A stretch of 64,000 nucleotides of DNA from Paramicrobacterium fandaimingii (GCF_011751745.2 NZ_CP061170.1:992001-1056000); one strand, 5' to 3'. Positions 1 through 9,679 are shown, counted from the stretch's first letter. Notes: a model not told the origin generated them from the sequence alone. Translations and numbers: made by a program.

Positions 1-20
1 GGCGCCCGCCCGCTGACCCG

Positions 21-896
21 TCAGCTGCCGGCGACAGCGTGGGCCGTTGCCCGACGGCCCGCGCGGGAGAGCGGCACAAGGTTTCCGCGGCGGTGTGCAA
101 GCACGAGCATGGTGACGGAGAGCAGAAGGCTCACGACAACAGGAACGATGGATGCCTCGAGCCCGAACGCGCCTCCCGTAAGGAGCGGCGATCCATGGGT
201 TGTGACAGTGAAGAGGCCAGAGTACGCGTGGCCGGAGATGGGGATGCCGAGCAGACCCTCTGCCGTGTTCCAGGCGAAGTGCACGCCGATCGCAAACCAC
301 AGGTTGCGGCGCCAGAGGAACGCAGAGCCGAGAAGCACACCCGCTTCGAGCGCGATGGCACAGGCGCTCCACAGAGTGGCGCCCGGGTTCGCCAGGTGCA
401 GCAGCCCGAAGATCAGTGATGTTGCGGCGAGAGCCACCCAGCTTCCGCCGAGCTTCTCGAGAGCCTGCAGTGCCAGACCGCGGAAGATGAGCTCTTCGAT
501 GACCGCGGCTCCGACATTGACGGCAACGACCGTCGCGATCACCGAGAGAACGTCGGCCGAAGCCCACTCGAAGGTATACCCGCCGAGAAGCGAGATCGTC
601 GCGACGGAGACGGCGACGAAGACGAGCCCCACCTCAATTCCGTACAGCGTCTCGAAGAGCGAACGAGTGCGGGTGAGCTCCGGCGTCGGGCGTCCCGCCA
701 TTCTGTGCATGACGAGTCGGTACAGCAGCAGGCCGACGAGACTGCCGATTAGAGGAAGCGCGACGATGCCGAGCGCGCCGACAACGGGGGTCGGGGAGGT
801 GATGAGGGCATACGCGCCGCCGATGGCGATCGCGCCCGCTGCGAGCCAGACGAGGGGAGATGAAACGATGCGACGAAGCACTGCGGATGGAGTCAT
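21..896 (-). CDS. CPBP family intramembrane metalloprotease
   Basis: Polytopic membrane protein of 291 residues with about eight hydrophobic segments. It shows the three CPBP (Abi/CAAX-protease-like) signatures: EELIFRG at residues 134-140 (paired glutamates and arginine), FGLLHLANP around 162-170 (FxxxH) and VHFAWN around 205-210 (HxxxN/B). Family members are membrane-embedded glutamate/metalloproteases of mostly unknown substrate, some acting in peptide maturation or self-immunity. The start is an ATG with a weak GAAAG element upstream. The gene stands alone, so its substrate cannot be inferred from context. Confidence 0.88.
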   Translation of the reverse strand: MTPSAVLRRIVSSPLVWLAAGAIAIGGAYALITSPTPVVGALGIVALPLIGSLVGLLLYRLVMHRMAGRPTPELTRTRSLFETLYGIEVGLVFVAVSVATISLLGGYTFEWASADVLSVIATVVAVNVGAAVIEELIFRGLALQALEKLGGSWVALAATSLIFGLLHLANPGATLWSACAIALEAGVLLGSAFLWRRNLWFAIGVHFAWNTAEGLLGIPISGHAYSGLFTVTTHGSPLLTGGAFGLEASIVPVVVSLLLSVTMLVLAHRRGNLVPLSRAGRRATAHAVAGS

Positions 897-1039
897 GATC
901 TGCTTTCAGCGTGAGGATGCAGACGCTGTCGCGTCGTGCACCCTCACGCTACGGATCTCCGCTCCCGCGCGCGTCACACCGGGGAGCCAACCTGTTCTCG
1001 TACCGTGGGTTGATCCCCGGCTGGCTGCCCGGGAGGGCG

Positions 1040-2398
1040 CTACTTCTCCATATCGACGTCTTTCGTCTCTGTGCTGATCAGCAGCGCCACGAGCGTGATC
1101 AGCGCCATCACCGAGAGATAGACACCGACCCAGAATGGGCTTCCGCCGCCGGCGCTCCAGAGGGCGACCGCGATGAACGGAGCCACGGCGGCACCGAGGA
1201 TGGACGACACGTTGTACGAGACTCCAGATCCGGTGTAGCGCACGTTTGTGGGGAAGAGCTCGGGAAGCAGTGCGCCCATCGGGCCGAACGTCATGCCCAT
1301 CAGCGAAAATCCGATGACCAGCAGGGCCATCACGCCGACAATCCCGCCGTCGAGCAGGGGGACGAACAGCAGCCCGAAGATGACGATCGCGACAGTCACC
1401 CAGGTGAGGGTGCGTCTGCGGCCCCACTTGTCTGCCCAGGGGCCAGACAGCAGGGTGAAGATGCCGAAGAATACGACGCCGATGATCGACATCAGGATGA
1501 ACTGGGTTCGCCCATAGCCGAGGCCCGCCATGGCGGCATCCGTCGGTGTTGTTCCGTAGCTCAGCACGAACGTCGTCATCAGATAGAAGAGCACGTAGGT
1601 GGCGAGCATGAAGAAGGTGCCCAGAATGAGCTCGCGCCAATTGTTACGCAACACCGTGCCGAGCGGCATCTTGCTCACGGTGCCTTTGGCGACCGTCGCC
1701 GCGAACGCTGTCGATTCAACGAGCCTCAGCCGCACAATGACGCCGACGACGACCATGACGATGGAGAACCAGAACGGAACGCGCCAGCCCCAGGCGAGGA
1801 ACTGTTCGTTGATCGTGCCGTTTGCGGGCTGGAGCAGAGAGATGATGATGAAGATGCCGTTGGCGATGATGTAGCCGAGAGGCGCTCCGAGCTGCGGGAA
1901 CGTGCCGTACCAGGCGCGCTTTCCCTTTGGAGCGTTCTCTGTCGCGACAAGCGCGGCGCCCGACCACTCGCCGCCGAGTGCGAAGCCCTGTGCGAGGCGG
2001 AAGATCACGAGGAACAGCGGCGCCCACCAGCCGACCTGATGGTAGGTCGGCAGGAAGCCGATGAGGAACGTCGCGACTCCCATCGTTAGAAGCGAGGCGA
2101 CGAGCGTGGCCTTGCGGCCCTTGCGATCGCCAAGGTGACCGTAGAAGATCGCGCCGAGCGGACGGGCGACCATTGCGGCGCCGAAGATGGCGAACGACGA
2201 GAGCAGTGCCACCGTCGGGTCGCCCTCGGGAAAGAAGAGGTGTGGAAAGACGAGAACGGCGGCTGTGGCGTAGACGTAAAAATCGTAGAACTCGATCGTC
2301 GTGCCGATCATGCTCGCGAAGATCACGCGAGAGCGCGGATTCGCGGGTGTCGGTATTTCTGTCGTTGCGTTGGGTGTCGTGATTGGTGCCTTGGACAT
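1040..2398 (-). CDS. MFS transporter, metabolite:H+ symporter (MHS) type
   Basis: A 452-residue, 12-helix permease of the MHS branch of the major facilitator superfamily (relatives: ShiA, KgtP, ProP). Visible marks are the N-terminal IEFYDFYVYA segment, the loop motif GHLGDRKGRK between helices 2 and 3, and RLAQGFALGGEW in helix 4. The C-terminal half has a second loop motif, GPWADKWGRRRT. I chose the ATG at 2398 rather than the longer frame because GAAGG lies just upstream. The likely substrate class is an organic acid or zwitterion symported with protons; the exact substrate is not readable. It is monocistronic with its own candidate promoter. Confidence 0.9.
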   Translation of the reverse strand: MSKAPITTPNATTEIPTPANPRSRVIFASMIGTTIEFYDFYVYATAAVLVFPHLFFPEGDPTVALLSSFAIFGAAMVARPLGAIFYGHLGDRKGRKATLVASLLTMGVATFLIGFLPTYHQVGWWAPLFLVIFRLAQGFALGGEWSGAALVATENAPKGKRAWYGTFPQLGAPLGYIIANGIFIIISLLQPANGTINEQFLAWGWRVPFWFSIVMVVVGVIVRLRLVESTAFAATVAKGTVSKMPLGTVLRNNWRELILGTFFMLATYVLFYLMTTFVLSYGTTPTDAAMAGLGYGRTQFILMSIIGVVFFGIFTLLSGPWADKWGRRRTLTWVTVAIVIFGLLFVPLLDGGIVGVMALLVIGFSLMGMTFGPMGALLPELFPTNVRYTGSGVSYNVSSILGAAVAPFIAVALWSAGGGSPFWVGVYLSVMALITLVALLISTETKDVDMEK

Positions 2399-2503
2399 GA
2401 GCCTTCGTTTGCGTGAGAAACCGGGTGTCGCTGAATGGATCACGCGGGGTATGCGCGGTCGTGTCGCGGCGATGACGAAGCCTGCTTGTGGCGGGACGTG
2501 CTT

Positions 2504-2531
2504 ACTTTACGCCTGCTGGCAACGTCACCAA
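2504..2531 (-). promoter_or_regulatory. Candidate sigma-70 type promoter for the MHS transporter
   Basis: Read on the minus strand, TTGGTG (2526-2531) and TAAAGT (2504-2509) are separated by 16 bp, about 105 bp before the ATG at 2398. Nothing else was recognised in the 2399-2622 gap. Confidence 0.45.
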
Positions 2532-2635
2532 ACTTTTGGATATTCCGCCGCGAGAGTCCCCCGAGCGGCCCTGAACGCGGTGGACCCATCGAAAGGTTGA
2601 TGTCCGTGTGCAGGCTGGCGACTAACCTGTGAGGC

Positions 2636-3067
2636 ATGGATACTTTGTTCGCAGTGCTTCACGTCGTCGCGGCGGTCTTCATCGTCGGCCCCATGGCGAT
2701 CATTCCGATGACGGCGATGCGCGCCGTCAGGGCGGGAAACGGCAGCCAGGTTGCGGTGCTCGCCAAGTCGACGATGATCTTCAGCTGGCTTTCACTGCTT
2801 GTCGTTGTGTTCGGGTTCGGCGTCATGGGCATGTCGGAATACGACATCTCGATGACGACGCCGTGGATTCTCTGGTCGCTGATTCTCTGGGTCGTGGCGA
2901 CGATCATCAACCTTGCGCTTGTGGTGCCGACGATGAACAAGGCGGCGAAGGCGCTTGCGGATGGCCCGTCTGACGACCGCGCCAGCTACCCTGCGATCGC
3001 CGCGGGAAGCGGTTTGGCCACCATCATGCTCATTGCCGTCGTCGTGCTCATGGTGTGGAAGCCGTAA
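2636..3067 (+). CDS. Small four-helix membrane protein, DUF2269-like
   Basis: 143 residues forming four hydrophobic helices (about 4-26, 44-66, 78-100 and 118-140), the size and layout of DUF2269-type predicted integral membrane proteins. No catalytic motif is visible and the function is unknown. There is no good Shine-Dalgarno sequence. Instead TAACCT (2623-2628) sits 7 nt before the ATG, the pattern of a leaderless actinobacterial transcript. The gene converges on ribH and shares a perfect palindromic terminator with it. Confidence 0.75.
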   Translation: MDTLFAVLHVVAAVFIVGPMAIIPMTAMRAVRAGNGSQVAVLAKSTMIFSWLSLLVVVFGFGVMGMSEYDISMTTPWILWSLILWVVATIINLALVVPTMNKAAKALADGPSDDRASYPAIAAGSGLATIMLIAVVVLMVWKP

Positions 3068-3097
3068 CGACGTCACGCTCACCGCAGTGAGCCGCAG

Positions 3098-3141
3098 AAA
3101 CGGGGCTGCGCTCTCGAACGTTCGAGAGCGCAGCCCCGTTT
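3098..3141. terminator. Bidirectional terminator, 44-bp perfect palindrome
   Basis: The arms 3098-3118 and 3121-3141 are perfectly complementary (AAACGGGGCTGC... / ...GCAGCCCCGTTT) and meet at a CG dinucleotide. The palindrome sits between convergent genes, the DUF2269-like gene and ribH. The T-run on each strand comes from the outer ends of the arms. Confidence 0.85.
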
Positions 3142-3187
3142 GTGTAGCGCACGCGGTGTCGCGCGCACGGTCAGGAGGTGCGGTGGC

Positions 3188-3658
3188 TCAGGCTCGAACG
3201 GCGGTGAGCGCGCGCACCGTGGCGATGGCGGCCTCGGCCGCCTCGCGGCCCTTGTCCTCCTTCGACCCGGGAAGGCCGGCGCGGTCGAGCCCCTGCTGCT
3301 CGTCGTCAAGTGTGAGAACGCCGAAGCCGACCGGTTTGCCCGTCTCGACGGTGACCTGCGTGAGACCGGAGGTGGCGGCATCCGAGACGTACTCGAAGTG
3401 CGGCGTGCCGCCGCGGATGATCACGCCGAGGGCGACGACGGCATCGGCACCGGCCTCGAGAGCTGCGCGCGAGACGACGGGAAGCTCGAAGCTGCCGGGC
3501 ACCCGCACGAGCGTGTGGTTCGCGCCTGCCTCCTCAAGTGTGCGCACGGCGCTGTCAACGAGCCCGCCCATGATTGTGTCGTGCCAGCTGGCAGCGACGA
3601 TGACGATGTCGAGGCCCGTGCCGTCGACGTTCAGCGTGGGGGAGCCTGCTCCGCTCAT
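3188..3658 (-). CDS. ribH: 6,7-dimethyl-8-ribityllumazine synthase
   Basis: 156-residue lumazine synthase, the usual length. It condenses 5-amino-6-ribitylamino-uracil with 3,4-dihydroxy-2-butanone 4-phosphate in the penultimate riboflavin step, as a cytosolic oligomer. Motifs are the substrate loop [23 protein letters not shown] with the catalytic histidine, and [10 protein letters not shown] near the C-terminus. It is the last gene of the ribD-ribE-ribBA-ribH operon, and its ATG overlaps the ribBA stop by 4 nt (ATGA), implying translational coupling. Expression should follow the upstream FMN riboswitch. Confidence 0.97.
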   Translation of the reverse strand: MSGAGSPTLNVDGTGLDIVIVAASWHDTIMGGLVDSAVRTLEEAGANHTLVRVPGSFELPVVSRAALEAGADAVVALGVIIRGGTPHFEYVSDAATSGLTQVTVETGKPVGFGVLTLDDEQQGLDRAGLPGSKEDKGREAAEAAIATVRALTAVRA

Positions 3659-4941
3659 TTCTCTCCTTGGGTAGATGTCAGTGTTGCCGTGTCGGTCGTG
3701 AGCGGCTGCTCAAGCTGGTGCCCCATGCGGTCGCGCTTGGTGGCAAGGTACTTGGAGTTGAACGGACCGACCCCGACGACGAGCGGCACACGCTCGGTCA
3801 CCGTGATGCCGTGCGCCTCGAGCTGCTGCACCTTCGTCGGGTTGTTTGTGAGCACGCGCACCGTGTCGAGCCCAAGATCGGAAAGAATGGCGGATGCCGC
3901 GGTGTAATCGCGGGCATCGGCAGGCAGTCCGAGTGCGAGGTTGGCGTCGAGCGTGTCGAGTCCTTCTTCTTGCAGCTTGTAGGCCCGCAGCTTGTTGATG
4001 AGGCCAATGCCGCGGCCCTCGTGGCCTCGAAGATAGATCACCACACCACCGTGGCGCTGCACGGTGTCGAGTGCGGCGTCGAGCTGCGGACCGCACTCGC
4101 ACTTGAGTGAGCCGAACGCTTCGCCCGTGAGGCACTCCGAGTGCACGCGCACGAGCGATCCGCTTTCGAGCTCACCCGAAATGACGGCGACGTGATCGGC
4201 GCCCGTTGCGCGGTCGCGGTATGCCCTCACGCGGAAGGTGCCGTGCGTCGTGGGGATTGTCGTCTCCACCTCGAAGATCACTTCGCTCGACTCGGGCACG
4301 CTCTGCTCTGTCGTGCATGCGCGTGAAGCGTCGGGCGTTGAGTCGATGTAGCGCACGAGTTCGGCGATCGTGATCACGGGGATGTCGGTCTGCGCACCCA
4401 GTTCGATGAGCCCGGGGAGTCGCATCATCTCGCCGTCATCGTGCACGACTTCGCAGATGGCGCCGACGGGAGGCAGCCCGGCGAGCTTCATCAGATCAAC
4501 GGCCGCCTCGGTGTGCCCGTTGCGCTCGCGAACGCCACCGTCGCGTGCGCGCAGCGGAAGAACGTGCCCCGGGCGGATGAGGCTCGCCGGAGTCGAATCG
4601 GGGGAGCCGAGGGTGCGCAGCGTGTGTGAACGGTCGGCGGCGCTGATACCCGTCGAGATGCGGGTGGCGGCGTCCACCGAGATTGTGTATGCCGTTCCGC
4701 GAGGATCCTCGCTGTCGGCAACCATGATCGGAAGATTCAGCGCATCGGCGATCTCGTTCGGCATGGGCGCGCAGATGTAGCCGCTTGTGTGCCGAATGGT
4801 CCAGGCAAGCCACTCCTGTGTCGCGAGGGCGGCAGACATGATCACGTCGCCCTCGTTCTCGCGCGATTCGTCATCTGCTACGAGCACGGGCTTGCCCTGG
4901 CGCAGTGCGTCGAGGGCCTCGGGAATGGAGGCGAGGCTCAT
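3655..4941 (-). CDS. ribBA: Bifunctional DHBP synthase / GTP cyclohydrolase II
   Basis: 428 residues in two domains. Residues 1-205 are 3,4-dihydroxy-2-butanone 4-phosphate synthase: the acidic metal loop [10 protein letters not shown] at 23-32 and [11 protein letters not shown] at 140-150. Residues about 220-410 are GTP cyclohydrolase II: zinc cysteines C270, C281 and C283 (GSLKCECG) and [10 protein letters not shown] at 305-314. The protein therefore supplies both precursors of riboflavin, from ribulose 5-phosphate and from GTP. I chose the ATG at 4941, which has an AGAAGGGAG Shine-Dalgarno and overlaps the ribE stop by 4 nt; the open frame upstream lies inside ribE in another register and is spurious. 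Confidence 0.97.
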   Translation of the reverse strand: MSLASIPEALDALRQGKPVLVADDESRENEGDVIMSAALATQEWLAWTIRHTSGYICAPMPNEIADALNLPIMVADSEDPRGTAYTISVDAATRISTGISAADRSHTLRTLGSPDSTPASLIRPGHVLPLRARDGGVRERNGHTEAAVDLMKLAGLPPVGAICEVVHDDGEMMRLPGLIELGAQTDIPVITIAELVRYIDSTPDASRACTTEQSVPESSEVIFEVETTIPTTHGTFRVRAYRDRATGADHVAVISGELESGSLVRVHSECLTGEAFGSLKCECGPQLDAALDTVQRHGGVVIYLRGHEGRGIGLINKLRAYKLQEEGLDTLDANLALGLPADARDYTAASAILSDLGLDTVRVLTNNPTKVQQLEAHGITVTERVPLVVGVGPFNSKYLATKRDRMGHQLEQPLTTDTATLTSTQGEK

Positions 4942-5564
4942 CGGTTGCTCCCTTCTGCGGCGCCGAGCGCCAGCATCCGTTCGACGTGTCGTGCAATGAT
5001 GTCGGTTTCGATGTTCACGTGATCTCCGACGCTCAGGTCTCCCAGCGTGGTCGCGGTGAGCGTCTCGGGAATCAGCGAAACCTCGAACCACTGCGCGGCG
5101 TGCTCTGCCGGGGCGACGTCGCTCACAGTGAGCGATGTGCCGTCGACCGCGATGGAGCCTTTGTCGACGACAAGTCGGGCGAGCTCGGCCGGCAGGGAAA
5201 AGCGCAGCACGCGCCAATCGCCGTCGTCGGTGATGCTCTCGAGTCGCGACGTTCCATCAACGTGCCCCTGCACGATGTGGCCGCCGAGGCGATCGCCGAC
5301 GTGGGCGGCGCGCTCGAGGTTGACGCGCCGACCGACGTCCACGGTCGCGAGCGTCGACATGGCGAGCGTTTGGCCCATCACGTCGGCGGCGAAGCCGTCG
5401 GCTGACTGCTCGACGACGGTGAGGCACACGCCGGAGACGGCGATCGAGTCGCCGTGATGAGCATCAGAGACCGCGAGCGGACCCCGCACGCTGAGGCGCA
5501 GAGACGACCCGCTGCGGGAGACGGCCGTCACGGTGCCGATCTCTTCGATGATTCCGGTGAACAT
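4938..5564 (-). CDS. ribE: Riboflavin synthase alpha chain
   Basis: 208 residues with the two tandem lumazine-binding repeats of the family: MFTGIIEEIG opens repeat 1, and GHIVQGHVDG marks the start of repeat 2 near residue 95. It dismutates two 6,7-dimethyl-8-ribityllumazine molecules to riboflavin plus the pyrimidine recycled by RibH. It lies between ribD (3-nt gap) and ribBA (ATGA overlap). The symbol ribE follows Actinobacteria/E. coli ribC usage; some databases call it ribC. Confidence 0.96.
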   Translation of the reverse strand: MFTGIIEEIGTVTAVSRSGSSLRLSVRGPLAVSDAHHGDSIAVSGVCLTVVEQSADGFAADVMGQTLAMSTLATVDVGRRVNLERAAHVGDRLGGHIVQGHVDGTSRLESITDDGDWRVLRFSLPAELARLVVDKGSIAVDGTSLTVSDVAPAEHAAQWFEVSLIPETLTATTLGDLSVGDHVNIETDIIARHVERMLALGAAEGSNR

Positions 5565-5567
5565 TGT

Positions 5568-6587
5568 TTACTGTCCCTTCGGGGTCAGAGTGAGTCTGAC
5601 GTCGTCTCCGACACGGGCGACGTCGCTGAGGGCGAGGCGAAGCGCATGGTCGATGGAGCGCACGCCAAGGTCGGTGAGTGCGACGCGGTCGCCGCCGAGC
5701 AGAGTCGGCGCGAGGTATGCGACGTAGCTGTCCACGAGGCCCGCGCGCACGAAAGCCGACGCGAGGGTCGGCCCTCCCTCGATGAAGAGGGAGCGGATGC
5801 CGCGCTCTCGCAGCTCGTGCAGATCGGCGGCGAGGTCACGGCCGTCGAGCTGAATGTGAGGGAGAGGATGCTGTCGCAGCTTCGCGCCGTCTGAGATCTC
5901 GCGTCCGCCGAACACAATGGGAACGGGCTGATTGCTCAGGAGCTCGCCGTGAGCGTCGCGCGCGGTCAGAGACGGGTCGTCAGCGAGAACCGTTCCGCTG
6001 CCGACGGCGATGGCATCGTGCTGGCTGCGCAGCAGGTGTGCGTCGTCGCGGGACTCCGGTCCGGTGATCCACTGACTCGAGCCATCGGACGCCGCGGCGC
6101 GGCCATCGAGCGATGAGGCCCACTTGAGTGTGACGAGCGGACGGCCGAGCGTCGCCGTCGTCATCCAGTCTCCGAGAAAGGCGTCGACGTCCGCCGCGAG
6201 CACGCCGGCCTCGACGTCGACGCCCGACGCGCGAAGCCGATCGCCGCCGCCGCTCGAGACGGTGCCCGGGTCGGTCGAGGCATAGACGACGCGCGCGATT
6301 CCGGCGTCGAGCAATGCATCGACGCACGGGCCGGTGCGCCCCGTGTGATTGCACGGCTCAAGCGTCACGATGGCTGTCGCGCCGCGTGCGGCATCCGCGC
6401 CCGCCGCCGTCAGAGCAGCGATCTCAGCGTGCGGCGTTCCTGCGCCTCGGTGCCACCCCTCGCCGAGCACAGTCCCGTCGGACGAGACGATGACGCAGCC
6501 GACGCGGGGATTGATGCCGCGCTCTGGGCCGTTTGCGGCGAGTTCGAGTGCACGGCGCATGAACTGCAGCTCGCGTTGTGATGCCAC
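5568..6587 (-). CDS. ribD: Bifunctional pyrimidine deaminase/reductase
   Basis: 339 residues. The N-terminal deaminase has its zinc site at HAE (53-55) and PC...C (78-79 and 88). The C-terminal reductase begins near residue 145 and includes VTLKWASSLDGR and FIEGGPTLA. It catalyses the second and third steps of the GTP branch of riboflavin synthesis. I chose the GTG at 6587 because AAAGGGAG lies a few bases upstream and the frame before it is the untranslated leader containing the FMN aptamer. First gene of the operon. Confidence 0.96.
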   Translation of the reverse strand: MASQRELQFMRRALELAANGPERGINPRVGCVIVSSDGTVLGEGWHRGAGTPHAEIAALTAAGADAARGATAIVTLEPCNHTGRTGPCVDALLDAGIARVVYASTDPGTVSSGGGDRLRASGVDVEAGVLAADVDAFLGDWMTTATLGRPLVTLKWASSLDGRAAASDGSSQWITGPESRDDAHLLRSQHDAIAVGSGTVLADDPSLTARDAHGELLSNQPVPIVFGGREISDGAKLRQHPLPHIQLDGRDLAADLHELRERGIRSLFIEGGPTLASAFVRAGLVDSYVAYLAPTLLGGDRVALTDLGVRSIDHALRLALSDVARVGDDVRLTLTPKGQ

Positions 6588-6657
6588 CGGCTCCCTTTCT
6601 CGAGGCTCCGGGGGCTCGCAAGGCTGCGATGGCAACGCGCGGAGGCGTCGCCACGTG

Positions 6658-6790
6658 CTTCCTCCCTTCCGGACTCGAATCGCCATGTGGCGATCCATAA
6701 CCGTCGGTGCCGGAATTTCACCGGCTCAGCCTCCCAGAGGAGGGTCGCGGACTTTCACCGCCGGTTCGGACTCTCACCGACCCCGGAGCA
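6658..6790 (-). ncRNA. FMN riboswitch (RFN element)
   Basis: Read on the minus strand, the leader holds the hallmark RFN blocks in order: CGGGGTCGGTGAGAGTCCGA, ACCGGCGGTGAAAGTCCGCG, GAGCCGGTGAAATTCCGG, ACCGACGGTTATGG and a closing GAGTCCGG followed by GGGAGGAAG. These match the conserved strands of the FMN aptamer. A TTATACGT -10-like element lies just upstream (about 6796-6803). The aptamer is followed by about 70 nt before the ribD start. I infer FMN-dependent repression of ribDE-BA-H; whether it acts on termination or on the ribosome-binding site cannot be told by eye. Confidence 0.95.
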
Positions 6791-6844
6791 CGTTACGTAT
6801 AACCATGTTACGTCACGGGTATTCCCGGTGCGGTGTGTGTCGCT

Positions 6845-7816
6845 TCATGACGCAAGCAGCAGCCGCGCCGTTGTTGCATCGACGATCAGATCAGTGATGA
6901 GGCCGGCCGCCAGCGCACCGCGCAGGCTCTGCAGCTTGCTCTCTCCTGAGACGATGCACACGCGCCGGGCAACACGGCGCTGAACATCGAGATCGGGACC
7001 GGACGAACGCGTATTGATCTCGATGCCGTCTGAGGAGCCATCTTCGCGATAGAAGACCGTAGCGACGTCCCCCACGACGTTCGCCTCCTGCATCGACGCG
7101 AGGTCGTGCTCGTCGAGGTAGCCGCCGACGTAAACGTGGCTCGGCACGACGGCGAACGGCGAGCCCAGCCCGAAGACCGTCATGTCCATGCTGCGCTGAA
7201 TGTCGAGAACGCGGCGCACACTGCGTTCGCGCCACATCGCCGCTTTTGTGGCGGGGTCATCGAACAGCGCGGGAACAGCGAACTGCTGCACGGCCGCCCC
7301 ATAGGCGGCACCAAACCGCTGCAGCAGCTCACTCGCATAGACAAGACCCGTCGTGCGGGGGTTCGCGGCACCGTTCAGCTGCACAATGCGCGAATTGTGC
7401 GTGTTCTTGGGCACGAGATGCCGGGAAACCGCCGTCATCGTCGCGCCCCACGCGACTCCGATCATCATGTTCGACTCGACGAAGCCTCCGAGAATTCGTG
7501 CAGCGGTGAGCGCAACTCTGTCGAGCCTGTCGACGTCGCTTGTCTGCTCGGGCACCGGAACCACGTGAGTGACGACCCCGAATCGACGGCGAATATCTGA
7601 CTCGAGCTGCCGCGGAACGTCGAGCGGGCTCGACACGTTGATCGTGACGAGTCCGCTGTCGCGTGCATGGCTCAAGAGGCGAGATACCGAGGATCTCGAG
7701 GTATGAAGCTCGTCTGCGATGGCATCCATTGTGAGGTCTTGCAGGTAGTAGAGCTGTGCCGCGGTCAGGGCATCGCGGGTCTTCGCCGACAGAGTGTTCG
7801 ACGGGAGTTTGGCCAA
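6845..7816 (-). CDS. SorC/DeoR-type sugar-responsive transcriptional regulator
   Basis: 323 residues. The N-terminal helix-turn-helix (about 15-60, MDAIADELHTSRSSVSRLL) is followed by the SorC-type sugar-phosphate-binding domain with GVAWGATMTAVS near 140 and the VFGLGSPF region near 220. Members sense phosphorylated sugars or polyols and control adjacent catabolic genes. The TTG at 7816 is the best start: AAGGAG sits 6 nt upstream, and longer versions lack a ribosome-binding site. It diverges from glpD with 123 bp between, so control of glpD-glpF-glpK by glycerol 3-phosphate is likely but inferred. Confidence 0.85.
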   Translation of the reverse strand: MAKLPSNTLSAKTRDALTAAQLYYLQDLTMDAIADELHTSRSSVSRLLSHARDSGLVTINVSSPLDVPRQLESDIRRRFGVVTHVVPVPEQTSDVDRLDRVALTAARILGGFVESNMMIGVAWGATMTAVSRHLVPKNTHNSRIVQLNGAANPRTTGLVYASELLQRFGAAYGAAVQQFAVPALFDDPATKAAMWRERSVRRVLDIQRSMDMTVFGLGSPFAVVPSHVYVGGYLDEHDLASMQEANVVGDVATVFYREDGSSDGIEINTRSSGPDLDVQRRVARRVCIVSGESKLQSLRGALAAGLITDLIVDATTARLLLAS

Positions 7817-7827
7817 TGTTCTCTCCT

Positions 7828-7841
7828 TGCACGTTTGTGCA
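7828..7841. promoter_or_regulatory. Candidate operator in the regulator/glpD intergenic region
   Basis: TGCAC-GTTT-GTGCA, a 5-bp perfect inverted repeat with a 4-nt centre, sits just upstream of the regulator's TTG start and overlaps its ribosome-binding region. Palindromes of this TGCAC/GTGCA kind suit SorC/DeoR-family dimers; assignment to this regulator is inference. Confidence 0.4.
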
Positions 7842-7939
7842 TCAAGTTTGAACGCCAGTGTAGCTTCTGTCGAGGATGGACAGAGACGGATAAGCCAGCG
7901 CACCGCGGCATCCGACGATTACCCGATGAGGAGTGGACA

Positions 7940-9670
7940 ATGGCGAGCGAGAATTCCGGCACCGTCAGCACGCGAGATTCAGTGCGTGCGATCGCGGATC
8001 GTCCCCATGCGAGTGTGCTCATCATCGGTGGGGGCATCAACGGCATCTCCACATTCCGAGACCTCGCGCTGCAGGGCGTTGATGTCACGATCGTCGAGCG
8101 CGACGACTGGTGCTCCGGAGCATCCGCGGCGTCATCTCACATGATCCACGGCGGTGTTCGCTACCTCGAGAACGGCGAATTCCGCCTCGTGCGTGAGTCG
8201 GTTCAGGAGCGCAACAGCCTTGTGAAGATCGCCCCCCACTACGTGAAACCACTCGAAACAACGGTGCCGATCTTCTCGACGTTCTCGGGGATTCTGGCGG
8301 CGCCGCTTCGATTCCTGACGCACAAGCAGGGAAAGCCGACCGAGCGAGGTGCCTTCCTGATAAAGATCGGCCTGATGATGTACGACTCGTTCTCCCGTGA
8401 CGGGGGAGCGGTGCCCCGGCACTCGTTCCGCGGTCGCACAGCGTCGCTGAAACAGCATCCGGCTTTCAATAAGGATCTCAAATACACAGCGACCTACTTC
8501 GACGCCTCTGTTCACGACCCCGAGCGGCTCGCTCTCGATGTGCTGCGCGACGGCATCGCGACAGGCCCACATGCCCGGGCGGCCAACTACGTCGAAGCCG
8601 TCGGATTCGACGACGGCGGCGTGACGCTTCGGGACAACGCATCGGGCGAGACGTTCACGATGACGGCAGACGTGATCGTGAATGCCAGCGGCCCCTGGAC
8701 CGACCTCACGAACGAGGCACTCGGAAACCGCACGTCGTATATGGGCGGAACCAAAGGCTCGCACATTGTTCTTGACAACCCGGAGCTGCTCGAGGCGACG
8801 GGCGGAAACGAGATCTTCTTCGAGCATGAAGACGGCCGCATCGTGCTCATCTACCCGCTCAAGGGCCGCGTGATGGTCGGCACAACAGACATCGAGGCAG
8901 ACCCCTCACAGCCCGCTGTGTGCACGGACGAGGAAGTCGACTACTTCTTCGACCTCGTGAAGCACGTGTTCCCCGATGTGAACGTTGAGCGCTCGCAGAT
9001 CGTCTACCGCTTCTCGGGCATCCGGCCGCTGCCAGGGCACGGTGACACACAGCCTGGGTTTGTGTCGCGTGACTACCGCATCGTTCCGACGGATCTTGAC
9101 GGAACGCCGATGCTGAGCCTCGTCGGAGGCAAGCTGACGACATTCAGGGCGCTCGGCGAGCAGCTCGGCGACGAAGTTCTGGGGCACGTCGCAGCAGAGC
9201 GCAGCGTTTCGACGGCGGGCATGCCGATCGGCGGAGGTAAGGGTTACCCGACAACGGATGCCGCGCGCACGACGTGGCTTGCCGCGCACAGCGACTCCCT
9301 CTCACGTCACCGCGCCGACGTGCTGCTCGAGCGCTATGGCACGCGCGCGGAATCCGTCATCGACGAACTTGAGGCGACGGGCGACTCACCACTCGTGCAC
9401 GCCCCCGACTACTCGCGTGAAGAGATCGAGTATCTCGTGCGCACGGAACAGGTCGTTCACCTCATCGATGTGCTCAAGCGTCGCACCAGTCTCGCCTTCA
9501 CCGGTACGGTGAGCGACGAGCTGCTCGATGAGATCAATCCGATCGTCGCCGCGGAGCTCCATTGGAGTGACGCGGAGGCGGCCGCAGAACGGGCAGAGGC
9601 AGCCCGCGTACTGCGCGATGCCCACGGCGTCGTGCTCTCTGGACGAAGGGAGACCCCGACTCCCGCATAA
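7940..9670 (+). CDS. glpD: Glycerol-3-phosphate dehydrogenase (FAD, quinone-linked)
   Basis: 576 residues. The Rossmann fingerprint GGGINGIS (30-37) binds FAD, followed by the GlpD/GlpO signature HMIHGGVRYLE and the C-terminal helical domain ending near RRTSLAFTG. It oxidises sn-glycerol 3-phosphate to dihydroxyacetone phosphate at the membrane and passes electrons to quinone. The ATG at 7940 has GAGGAG at -7. It is the first of three glycerol genes on this strand, but a separate promoter stands before glpF. Confidence 0.95.
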   Translation: MASENSGTVSTRDSVRAIADRPHASVLIIGGGINGISTFRDLALQGVDVTIVERDDWCSGASAASSHMIHGGVRYLENGEFRLVRESVQERNSLVKIAPHYVKPLETTVPIFSTFSGILAAPLRFLTHKQGKPTERGAFLIKIGLMMYDSFSRDGGAVPRHSFRGRTASLKQHPAFNKDLKYTATYFDASVHDPERLALDVLRDGIATGPHARAANYVEAVGFDDGGVTLRDNASGETFTMTADVIVNASGPWTDLTNEALGNRTSYMGGTKGSHIVLDNPELLEATGGNEIFFEHEDGRIVLIYPLKGRVMVGTTDIEADPSQPAVCTDEEVDYFFDLVKHVFPDVNVERSQIVYRFSGIRPLPGHGDTQPGFVSRDYRIVPTDLDGTPMLSLVGGKLTTFRALGEQLGDEVLGHVAAERSVSTAGMPIGGGKGYPTTDAARTTWLAAHSDSLSRHRADVLLERYGTRAESVIDELEATGDSPLVHAPDYSREEIEYLVRTEQVVHLIDVLKRRTSLAFTGTVSDELLDEINPIVAAELHWSDAEAAAERAEAARVLRDAHGVVLSGRRETPTPA

Positions 9671-9679
9671 CCCGAAGTG

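Noticed and set aside
1040..2089. 392-codon plus-strand frame over the MHS transporter (911-2089)
   Set aside because: Low-complexity Arg/Glu/Asp/His-rich translation typical of antisense frames; the transporter motifs are on the minus strand.
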